Origin: Rhizoclosmatium globosum
Lineage: Eukaryota; Chytridiomycota; Chytridiomycetes; Chytridiales; Chytriomycetaceae
Reading direction: 5' to 3'
DNA length: 64,000 bases
Assembly: GCA_002104985.1 (NCBI GenBank)
Contig: MCGO01000082.1
Location: forward strand, 62,001 to 126,000
Made by a program: the position numbers and the translations under genes. Below are positions 36,901-45,298 of this stretch, one piece after another; position 1 is the first letter of the stretch, and each line of letters starts with the position of its first letter. The notes beneath the pieces were generated by a model that searched no databases, was not told where the DNA came from, and saw nothing but the letters and a program-made list of their open reading frames with translations.

Positions 36901-38283
36901 AAGGTTGTTCACGGGACAAGGATTTTGGAGAGTCTGATTGCGTTGGTGACGGCTGTGGAAGGAGGCGGTGAAGATGCTGAGGGACGACGAAATGCTGTTT
37001 CTGCGATTGTTGGTGTTTATGTTGGGTTAGGTGTGGATGGGATTTGTGAAGGTACTAGTATTTTGAAGTGACGAGTGTTAAGCTAACTCTGATTTTTAGT
37101 TATTCCACGGACATTGTTCACAGAATCCATGGATGCATTATTTATTGGAATGGAAGACTATAGTATTGATTCTCGAGGTGACGTTGGTTCATGGATCCGT
37201 GAAGCTTGTTTCAAGGCATGGCCAGTACTACTACCACTTTTTACGTCAGTAAATATGGCTATGGTTGCACAAGGAAAGGACCCATATCTTGTTCCCGAGA
37301 TTTCAGCTCGCGCTGTGAAGGTTCTGCTTCGACAATCTGTTGAAAAGATTGACCGTGTGCGAGAGAGTGCCGGTGTGGCTTTGTCACAAGTTCTCAACCT
37401 GAAAGACGTGAATCTTGGTATTCTTGACAGTAGCAGGAATCTGGCGCGGATTGCGCTGCAAGAATCTGAGTCTGGTGAGCTGAACTGGCTGAATACTGCT
37501 GACGTGTATCCAAGGATGGTTAAACTGTTGGCTGTTGATGAATTCCGTGATGATTTGATGGTTGGACTTGTTGTTAGTGTTGGAGGTATTTCAGAAAGTT
37601 TGGTTAGGTACTCGACATCGAGCTTTGTGGAGTTTGTCAACGCGTTGCCTTTGAAGAGTCAATTGTCTGATACCAGTTTGCTCAGTTTGCAGACGATGCT
37701 GAAGGATTTCACTGCTTTGTTTAGTAAGCCTTCGTACATTAAGGACAGGATATCTGTTTCTCTTATTGAAGTTACGGATGTTTTGATTGGATGCGGCGCT
37801 GTTGCAAGAGTTGTGGCGGATAGTGATGAGTGGATTTCCACTGTCGGTAATTTGTTTGACGTTGTCAAGAAAGAGGTTTTCAAGTGCAAGGACGTCAAGA
37901 AAGTGTTGGCTGCAATCAAAGTGTAAGTTTGTCGTTTGGTACAGTTTGAAGCCTTTCTTACCATATCTTTTAGATTCATTGGTCTTGCAGCTTTGTCGGG
38001 AGTTGCAGCAAAATCTATTCGACAGAAAGCGTTGACACAGCTGGTCGTTTACCTTACTCATACCTATCCACGTGTTCGTCGCGCTTCTTCGGAAGGACTG
38101 TATATTGCACTAACCACATGCGGGGAAGAAGAGCAAGCAGAGTTTGAAGAAAAGATGGAGTTGATTGAGGATGTTCTGTTGACAACAGACTGGGATCAAC
38201 CTGCCACTGATTTGAAGGAATATCGTGCCAAAATGGCTGAGTATTTGAATGTGAAACTCCCTGCAGTGCTTACTAAGGCATAA
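33901..38283 (+). CDS. TBCD: Tubulin-specific chaperone D (tubulin cofactor D)
   Basis: Roughly 1,200 residues in about ten exons from MLSNASNVKSTAKQM. Key blocks are YVLCKVRGYKTVVRFLTHEAKDLEP, WPTRYILLLWLSLIVMTPFDL, and KWRYQRGSRSLAANL, restored by removing the intron ending near 35087. Later come [58 protein letters not shown] and VRHGACLALGEI. These are HEAT-repeat signatures specific to TBCD. The protein captures beta-tubulin and joins the cofactor C/E complex to build and recycle tubulin dimers. The ARL2 partner is not in the window. The stop at 38283 lies 42 bp from the convergent LRR gene. Confidence 0.93.
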
Positions 38284-38325
38284 TTTATATATAAAATTCA
38301 ACTTCATGCTGTTATGATATCATCG

Positions 38326-39438
38326 TCACTCTGAAAGCATTGACGCCTTCATTTTCCTTCCCACAGCCCTTGACCCTTTGACATACTTTTCCTTTTCTTT
38401 CCTTTCGTAGAAATCCAATTCCTTTCGCTCCTTTCTACGGGCAAAGTATTCAGCTCCATCAGAGGCATCACCGTCATCTGAGAGGATACCATCTTCTGAA
38501 TGGTACCGCTTTGAAAGGTATTTGACAAAGATTGGGTCCTTTTCAGCAAGGAGTCTTCGGAACTGACCCTCCAAGTCAGTTGCGTCTTCCAAGTCTTTGA
38601 CCATGCGCATGAACTTTCTAAGCTTAAGGGCAACGTCTTCCATCAAGTCATGACGTTTGTGAATAGTGCGTTCGTGGAAACGGTCATCATCGCCAGACTC
38701 TTCAAATGAGTCTTCTTCTTCTTCGTCGTCGTCTTCCTCATGGTATGTGTCACTTTCATCCGTTTCTCCGTATTGGTCATCTCCACCATCCTGATTCCGC
38801 TCGTCATCATTGTTGTTGTCTTCCTCTTCGTCAGTGACTTCATCAGTTGCACGACGAGCATGTCGAACAGTTCCGGGCTCCAAAAACTCGATACTTTCGT
38901 CGTCGACAAAGACAGCGACACGGTGTCGAATGGGGCCATAAGCAGGCGGCAAGGCTGATCCAGCCAGGCCTTCGTTGTCAGAAAAGTCCAGGACGAGGAT
39001 ATCTTGCATGTCAGAGAGGTTTGAAGGCAGGTGTGAGATTTGGTTCTGTGACATATCGAGGTATTGCAGTTGAGGGAAGGCATTTGCAAGGTTTGGAGGG
39101 ACTGCAGTGAAGTTGTTGTTTCCACTAGTTTTGAAAGGGAGGGAGTGTGGGTGAGTTGATTTCGTGGGGAAGTGGGAAAAACAAGAAACATACAGAAGCA
39201 GGGCTCTCAGGTTGTCGAGATCCCACACGTCTTCGGGCAGCAGAGACAGATTGAGGCTTGACAGATCGAGGAAGGCGGATCGACGGGCTTCGGCGACACG
39301 TTGACGGACTGTCTTTGAGTCTTGTTGGGCGAGAAGGTCGGCGTGCGCAGAGGCCTTTGCCGCGTTCGTCGCAACGGCTTTTGTTTGGCGGTCGCCGCGT
39401 TTGCCCGTGCGCGGCGAATTGGATGTTTGGCGCTGCAT
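38326..39438 (-). CDS. Leucine-rich-repeat protein with acidic region
   Basis: Two exons (39438-39194 and 39124-38326); the intron 39125-39193 removes an in-frame stretch and gives LRALLLGNNNFTAVP. After a basic N-terminus (RTGKRGDRQTKAV) come about four LRRs: FLDLSSLNLSLLPEDVW, LRALLLGNNNFTAVPPNL, LQYLDMSQNQISHLPSNL and ILVLDFSDNEGLAG. An Asp/Glu-rich disordered tract follows (genomic about 38700-38840). A charged helix (KLRKFMRMVKDLEDATDLEGQFRRLL) and a Lys/Arg/Glu-rich tail close the protein. LRRs of this type mediate protein binding. The partner is unknown and no catalytic domain is visible. An acidic LRR scaffold, nuclear or cytoplasmic, is the cautious reading. Confidence 0.75.
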   Translation of the reverse strand: MQRQTSNSPRTGKRGDRQTKAVATNAAKASAHADLLAQQDSKTVRQRVAEARRSAFLDLSSLNLSLLPEDVWDLDNLRALLLYVSCFSHFPTKSTHPHSLPFKTSGNNNFTAVPPNLANAFPQLQYLDMSQNQISHLPSNLSDMQDILVLDFSDNEGLAGSALPPAYGPIRHRVAVFVDDESIEFLEPGTVRHARRATDEVTDEEEDNNNDDERNQDGGDDQYGETDESDTYHEEDDDEEEEDSFEESGDDDRFHERTIHKRHDLMEDVALKLRKFMRMVKDLEDATDLEGQFRRLLAEKDPIFVKYLSKRYHSEDGILSDDGDASDGAEYFARRKERKELDFYERKEKEKYVKGSRAVGRKMKASMLSE

Positions 39439-39692
39439 CGGTGGCGGTGGTTTTAGTCGGTGCGTGTTTTTGGGAGAGTTTTTGTGGCGTCTTTTGGTGA
39501 AAGGTGCCTTGTTTGGTTTGTTCTGGAACGTGACTCACGGGGACTCTAACTGACACATTGTTTAACAGTAACCTCCAACGATACATGCATTAACAGTTAA
39601 TGCAGTAAATAATGAAATAATGATTCAGAAGTAGATGTATTATGGAATAGAAAGAGAAATCAGAAAAAAAGCAAAAGCAAAAGAGACAACCA

Positions 39693-40870
39693 ATGTTTGC
39701 CCAACGTCTCTTGTCCCGGGCTGCCCCCTTTGTCACCAGCATTCGAACACACGTTCCAATTCAAAGTGCATCGGCATTCAACCTGCCCCGATTCGCCCTC
39801 TATTCAACAGCCACTGCCCAATCACCGCTCTCTGAGGCTGCTGCTCCTCTGCAACCACTCGCTCCTTCATCAACTCAAACCACATCTTTGTCAGAGACAG
39901 ATGCTGATGCTGATGCGGATGCTTCAAAACTCGCTGATCTCCCCTACCCATCCCTCACTCCCGCTTACGCTTCCTCAATCGTTCCTGCTGCCGGTACAAA
40001 GGGCCTGCTCGACTTCTTTGACTCAGAAAAGGGTTGGTACTGGAACGACACGGACCCAAAGACTGGTCGTGGTTGGACTTGTGCTGAGTTGCGTAACAAG
40101 TCCTTTTATGACTTGCACAAGTTGTGGTGGATCTGTATCAAGGAGCAAAACAAGTTGTTGAGTCAGAAGGATGAAGCTAGAATGTTTAAGGTCATTTTCC
40201 CCAATGGTGTCCGACTACAGCAGGTGAGAATGCCGTTTCTTGAGCTGTGACTGTGAGGAGTGTCTGGAAGATTTGGGGAATGGATGAAGAGACGGATGGA
40301 TGGGAATAGCGAGCAAATCATCCTGGCTGGCGAGTTTTTCTTTTTGAAGCGAGGAGCGAATCGTGTTTGACTGCATACACGATTTTTGGTGAGCGTAGCT
40401 ACTGGCAAGTAACTGCTGCAGTACGATGGATAGAATCAAAAGGAATTCGAAGGGACTTACTTAAGCATTCATTTTTATCTAACTACATCTTCCAGGTTCG
40501 TGTGACAATGCGTGGAATCCGTATGGTAATCCATGAACGCCGCATCGCATACCTCCAAGCCCAAGCCATCGTTCAACGCGAAAGCACCCGTCAAGACCTT
40601 TTCGCCACCCACCTCGCCGCCTACAAACTCGCCAACAACATCACCTCCACTGAACGCATCTACCCAGCCCCCGCTGAAGTCACTGCCAAAGTCGCTGCGG
40701 AGATGAAAAAACTCTTCCCTGTCCCTGTGCATGAAATTGGACGCAAGTCTGAGGAGAGACGGAGAATTGAGAAGGCGTTGGAGAAGACTGCTGGTGGGGC
40801 TGGAAGAAAGAAGACTACTCTTGTGGGTGAAAAGCGGGTCAAGAAGGGATCCAGATGGACAGTTGTTTAA
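39693..40870 (+). CDS. MRPL47: Mitochondrial large-subunit ribosomal protein uL29m (MRPL47 / MRPL4)
   Basis: Two exons (39693-40223 and 40496-40870) encode 301 residues. The start MFAQRLLSRAAPFVTSIRTHV is a mitochondrial targeting sequence, rich in Arg, Ala and Ser without acidic residues. A Ser/Ala-rich linker leads to the MRP-L47 domain: GLLDFFDSEKGWYWNDTDP, GRGWTCAELRNKSFYDLHKLWWICIKEQNKLL, and FPNGVRLQQVRVTMRGIRMVIHERRIAY, assembled across the intron. The uL29 fold sits at the polypeptide exit of the ribosome. The C-terminus is Lys/Arg-rich (GRKKTTLVGEKRVKKGSRW), a fungal extension likely contacting rRNA. The 272-bp intron is longer than most here. Confidence 0.92.
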
Positions 40871-41808
40871 AAAGTTGGTTTATGATGTTGATGATGGGTC
40901 GGGTAGTTCTTTTTGCAATATACTGCTCTATTTGCTCTTGGTTTGTTTTTTTGAACACCTCATCACCTTCTATTCTCTCGAAATATTGTAATCATCACTT
41001 TGGAGTTTGCATTTGGTGCCAGTATTAGTTTCCATTAGTGGTCGGCAGATATTCACAGGATTTGCAGGATTTGATTTTCGGTCCAGCCAATTCTGTTTGA
41101 GATCAAATCCTGCAAGGGTTGGGGTTGGGTTCGTCGATTTCAAGTTGGACTTCGAGGTTTGGTCTCCTCCGACAAGTTGGTACCAAAACCTGCCGCAACC
41201 GTTAGCGTTGCCAAAAATAATCTGTTGAAACAATTCAAGGTAGGAGACCCGTGGATTAATAGGTAGCCAAGAAAAGTTTGGGATATTATTTTCAGAATCA
41301 CTTGATTTGCAGTCGCTGTTGAAGAGGAAGTGAAGAAGAAGGTTTGGAAGGATTTTAATTTCAGAAGTAAACGAAATGAAAGTTCTGATTTTGTTTGTTT
41401 CAGACCCGAATCTTGCTTTCGAATCCTTCGAATCGTGCTCAACCCCTGGTTTCAGTTTTTACACCCAAAATGGAAAGGATTCAGGTGGATTGGAATCAGA
41501 TTCAGAAACGCTGGAGGATTTGTTGGATTAGCAAGGTTCGTGTCTGAATATCTGCCCAAAACCTTGGATTTGCAGGATTTCAAAATCCTGGAAGGATTCG
41601 GCGTTGAATATCTGCTCAAAACGCAGGTTTCGTCGGATTTGAAAAGATTCGGAGGATTCGGAGTGAATCCTTCGAATCCAGCAATATCTGCCGCCAGCTA
41701 TTGGAAAAGGTTTGTAAATAAAGTGTGAGGGAACTATAGTGTTGGAAATGATTTCGACGGTTCATTATTTAGTAGTAAAGATTCAAAAATTAAAGTTTAA
41801 TGTATTCT
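40871..41808. other. Gene-free spacer with GGATT-rich degenerate repeats and a perfect palindrome
   Basis: No supported gene. The sequence is rich in irregular GGATT/GATTTG units (for example around 41470-41680). It contains a perfect 14-bp inverted repeat, TTGCAGGATTTGAT at 41062-41075 and ATCAAATCCTGCAA at 41102-41115, with a 26-bp spacer. A 132-codon frame at 41330-41725 is composed of the repeated units and is probably not a gene. Confidence 0.5.
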
Positions 41809-43572
41809 CTAAGCCTTTATCTGATATGTCGCATCAAACCCACCAACATACATTGTCGTTCCAATAATAGCAATGGAATTGATATTCTTGAACTCTGTTC
41901 CAGTCAAAGCAGCTCCGTATGCAATACCCCAAGTTCCGTCTCCTGCCAGATTATCTAGATTACACACTCCACTCGAAATGTACAGGTAGTGAATTCGATT
42001 ATGGTTCTGATCAATAATGTACAAAATGTTGTCTTTCCACAAAATTTGTCCAATCACGCCAGAAAACTTGGTCCCCGTAGCTGGTCCCGGCGCCATTGTT
42101 CCTGACATATAACAATCTCCTGCAATTGTAGAAACATATGCAGTGGCTGTGTTGACTTGTCGAATGCAATACGAAGAGACAACGTACAAGGAACCAAGGT
42201 TATCAACAGCTACATATGATACTCCACGGAATGAAGCAGCTGTTCCAGTACCGTCAACATCATTTCCTGCGGTAGAGCCCGCAAGAGTTGTTACCACAGC
42301 ACCCGGAATGGTAACTTTGCGCACTAATGCATTTCCTTGAGTTGTAACGTACATGACATCCGACGAATCAATTGCAATGCCCCACGGCTTTTTTAAACTT
42401 GCCGCAGTACCTGTACCGTCAACTTCAGCGGCCGTTCCAGACCCAGCAAATACAGTTGCCGTCGCGGTATATGGATCTGCAGCCCGGTTGATGACAAGTT
42501 TCAAGATTTTGTGAGTATTTGTTGTAAGATATAGGTTTCCAGCAGAATCAAATGCGCCTTGAGCAATAGAATCGGCAATGGTTGGAGTTACGACAATAGT
42601 TTTAACATTTGTTGCTGTAACATATCGAATGGTGTTTGGTGGGAACATGTACTGTCCTTCGACAAAAAAGAGTATTCCTGATCCATCTGTCATCATGACT
42701 GGCATTGTCAGGAAGGTTGCTGATGCAATTACACCGTCGAAACCATATGGTCCACCCCAAGCAATAAAGGTGTAGGAATTGACGTAGATTGTCGTTGGAG
42801 ATGTGGCAGGAACAGGTGACGTAGCACAACACATTCCTGTACAGGCAGGGGGAGCTCCTCCACCACCACCACCACCACCTCCTCCTCCTCCTCCTCCTCC
42901 TCCTCCTCCTCCTCCTCCTCCTCCTCCTCCTCCTCCTCCTCCTCCACTTCCTCCACTTCCTCCACTTCCTCCACTACTACCACTTCCTCCACTACTCCCA
43001 CTACTCCCACTACTCCCACTGCTCCCACTGCTCCCACTGCTCCCACTATTACTGACACCCGCACCACTAGTCCCACTCCCAGCACCAACCCCGCCAGCCA
43101 CACCAGCAGCAGCCTGCGACGCAGCCGCCTGTCCCTTCACAACCATCGAAACCCCCACCGCGATCCCAACAACCGCCGCCAACGCGACACCCCCCAAAAT
43201 CAAGAACGCCGCCACTTTCGAGATCTTGCGTGCCTTTTTCACGGGGGAGGACGTTCCCCCTTCTGGATGGACTTTTTGGATGTGGATGGGTTGTTGGGGG
43301 CCTGTTATGATTATGATTGGGTCTTTGGGTGTTGTTAGGAGGACTGCTGATTTTTGGTGGAGGGTTTCTGTTGAAGGCGGGGGGAGGGGGCTTGTGGGGG
43401 AGGGGATGGTGTCAGCAGGGGGTTGTTTGATGACTGTTATTTTTGGTGCAGCTGGTGTTGCTTGTTCAGCTGGTTTCGGGGGGTTGATGGCTGGGTTCTT
43501 TGGAGGTACAGGCGGTGGTGCAATGTTGAGAGCATCTTCGGATGTGGATAGATCTTGGAGGGTGAGATCCAT
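41809..43572 (-). CDS. Membrane-anchored NHL-repeat beta-propeller protein
   Basis: One exon, 587 residues. Residues 1-125 are Pro-rich and cytosolic (PPPVPPKNPAINPPKP). One membrane segment, KVAAFLILGGVALAAVVGIAVG, follows basic PVKKARKISK. A Ser/Gly linker changes to about 30 consecutive Gly (the CCT/CCA repeat at 42860-42950 on the plus strand). Outside, after ACTGMCC, at least five NHL-type blades have the pattern GIAIDSSDVMYVTTQGNALVRKVT and VAVDNLGSLYVVSSYCIRQV, with AGSGTAAEVDGTGTAASLKKP between blades. NHL propellers bind proteins or glycans at the cell surface. The topology suggests a type II receptor or adhesin with a flexible stalk. The ligand is unknown. Confidence 0.8.
   Translation of the reverse strand: MDLTLQDLSTSEDALNIAPPPVPPKNPAINPPKPAEQATPAAPKITVIKQPPADTIPSPTSPLPPPSTETLHQKSAVLLTTPKDPIIIITGPQQPIHIQKVHPEGGTSSPVKKARKISKVAAFLILGGVALAAVVGIAVGVSMVVKGQAAASQAAAGVAGGVGAGSGTSGAGVSNSGSSGSSGSSGSSGSSGSSGGSGSSGGSGGSGGSGGGGGGGGGGGGGGGGGGGGGGGGGGGGGGAPPACTGMCCATSPVPATSPTTIYVNSYTFIAWGGPYGFDGVIASATFLTMPVMMTDGSGILFFVEGQYMFPPNTIRYVTATNVKTIVVTPTIADSIAQGAFDSAGNLYLTTNTHKILKLVINRAADPYTATATVFAGSGTAAEVDGTGTAASLKKPWGIAIDSSDVMYVTTQGNALVRKVTIPGAVVTTLAGSTAGNDVDGTGTAASFRGVSYVAVDNLGSLYVVSSYCIRQVNTATAYVSTIAGDCYMSGTMAPGPATGTKFSGVIGQILWKDNILYIIDQNHNRIHYLYISSGVCNLDNLAGDGTWGIAYGAALTGTEFKNINSIAIIGTTMYVGGFDATYQIKA
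42855..42955. repeat. CCT/CCA trinucleotide microsatellite coding for poly-Gly
   Basis: An almost uninterrupted run of CCA then CCT units, about 30 triplets, inside the NHL protein gene. It encodes the Gly run of the stalk on the minus strand. Read on the plus strand it makes a long poly-Pro frame, which is a shadow. Confidence 0.85.
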
Positions 43573-43774
43573 TGGAGAGATGACAAAGAGAGACTTTTTT
43601 GGTTGGGAGAATTGTCAGGGGTTGGGATTTGCAAGCGCTGATGGTTAGTGAAGAAAATTAACTCGAACTAACTGGAATAATTATGAAATAGAGATTGGTT
43701 CGCGGAACTGGCTCTTTCATGGTAATCTGGATTTATTGCATTTGGAATTGGTTTCATATATCTGATCGTGGCAG

Positions 43775-44168
43775 CTAGAAATCGTAAACTCGCCCCTTTG
43801 ATTCCCAATCTCCGTATCGTGTAGGTTCAGGTCCCTTAGGTCCACTAGACAGATATACATACTGATTAGACACATGATGGTGAGAGTAGGCGACACAAAC
43901 TCAACTTGACTTCTCCGGTTTTAGGGTTCACAGGTCCTTCAAACTCCGGCACAATAGTATCCATCTTTGGAGCATCCGGATGTCTCTCTGATGATTCGTT
44001 AAACTTCTTGACAAGCTTCTCAAACTCTTGTTGTTGGGCCCTGTCAGCCAATGGGATCGGACCTGGCTGCTCCTTGAAGCCTCCTGCTCCCGATGCCGAG
44101 TATGATCGGAGGGCGATTGAAGACCGGTGGGAAATACGCAGGATTGGATGGGAGGTGAGTCGAAACAT
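43775..44168 (-). CDS. SDHAF4: Succinate dehydrogenase assembly factor 4 (SDHAF4/Sdh8)
   Basis: Two exons (44168-43906 and 43844-43775) give 110 residues. The start MFRLTSHPILRISHRSSIALRS is a mitochondrial targeting sequence. The mature part, EQPGPIPLADRAQQQEFEKL, leads to the family signature [21 protein letters not shown] and the C-terminal GRVYDF. The signature forms only when the donor GTTGAG at 43905 is used, which supports this splice. SDHAF4 binds flavinylated Sdh1 and promotes its assembly with Sdh2 in the matrix. It shares a 38-bp divergent spacer with FRG1. Confidence 0.93.
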
Positions 44169-44206
44169 TTGAAAAGTAATAATTATCAAACAAAGAGAAA
44201 AGGAAC

Positions 44207-45266
44207 ATGTCATCAGCAGGAGGCAAATCGATGCGGCTCACCTTCAAGGGCGATAAGCCAAAGTAAGTTAATTACTTTAGCATAGGGCCACCTGGTCTAT
44301 AATATGACATTTGTATACTCCGCAGTTCACTAACCCTCCAACCACCAACCCACCAACCCACCAACCAACCGTACTCTCACCAATCAGAAAAAAGAGAAAG
44401 ACGCCCTCGGATGAAACCGGAAGAGAAAGCGGAAGCGGTGGCGCAGATGGCGTCGAAGGCTGGGCCTTTGTCGAACGAATGGAACACTTGAACGGCCCAA
44501 TAATAATCACAACTTCAGCCACCGCAAATCCCGCTTCAATCGTGACTAATGAAAAGAGCCACGCGCTCGCTCTTCAGTCGCTCGGACCAGTCGATGTCGC
44601 AACTCTCGAACCCGTCCACGTTGGCCAAGTCTTTCTCGCTTCGCGTCTTCCAACTGGTTCAGATAGGATCTCGCTTAAATCTGCTTTTGATCGGTACCTG
44701 TCGACGGACAAGTTTGGTGAAGTAACTTGTGATAAAGAAGCGGTTGGGCCGTATGAGGAGTGGGAGGTTGTTATCCGTGAGGATGGATTTGCTCTGCGCG
44801 CTGTTGTCAAGAACGCCTTTTTGTCATGTGAGCCGGATGGGAAGGATGACAACGATGAGTCTGAGGACCAGAAGAAGCGGAATGCGAGTGGTAAGAGTGG
44901 GTATGGTGTCGGCGGTGGGAGAATCTGTGGAACTCTTCGTGCGGATGCAGAGACCATTGGGTTCAAGGAAGTGTTCCAGGTATACACTCATTTCTGGCCA
45001 TAATTCGTTGGTTGACACACACAACACAGATTCGATGCCAGGCACAAAACAAACTGAATGCAAACAAGAAAAAGAAGAAGGAGATGGAGGATCTGAATGC
45101 GGATGCTGTTGATGCAGACCAGCTTAAAAAGTTCCAATCGTATGGGCGAACAGCAATGACTGCAGCAGAGAGCAAGCTGCTCAAGCGAGCACAGAAGCAG
45201 GGCAACTTGAACGAAACTCTTCTCGAGCGACGCGAAAAGATTAAAGCAGATCGCTACTGCAAATAA
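44207..45266 (+). CDS. FRG1: FRG1-like protein (actin-bundling and RNA-associated fascin-like fold)
   Basis: Three exons (44207-44262, 44388-44979, 45030-45266) sum to 294 residues. The basic N-terminus (MRLTFKGDKPKKKRKTP) could be a nuclear signal. The FRG1/fascin-like core reads GPIIITTSATANPASIVTNE, HALALQSLGP, ISLKSAFDRYLSTDKFGEV, KEAVGPYEEWEVVIREDGFALRAV and GRICGTLRADAETIGFKE. The C-terminal helix (CQAQNKLNANKKKKKEMEDL...LLERREKIKADRYCK) matches the conserved basic tail. FRG1 is linked to pre-mRNA splicing and actin bundling in animals. The function in fungi is inferred. Human FRG1 is about 258 residues, so this one is slightly longer because of an acidic insert (GKDDNDESEDQKKRN). Confidence 0.9.
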
Positions 45267-45298
45267 ACACAATACTTAATAAAGAAATCATCTTGAAA

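Noticed and set aside
41330..41725. 132-codon frame in the GGATT-rich spacer
   Set aside because: Its residues (GG-F, ESF-type repeats) arise from the DNA repeat. It shows no conserved motif.
42803..43648. Long plus-strand frame of poly-Pro and poly-Leu-Pro
   Set aside because: It is antisense to the poly-Gly/Ser stalk of the NHL gene. The composition is purely repeat-driven.
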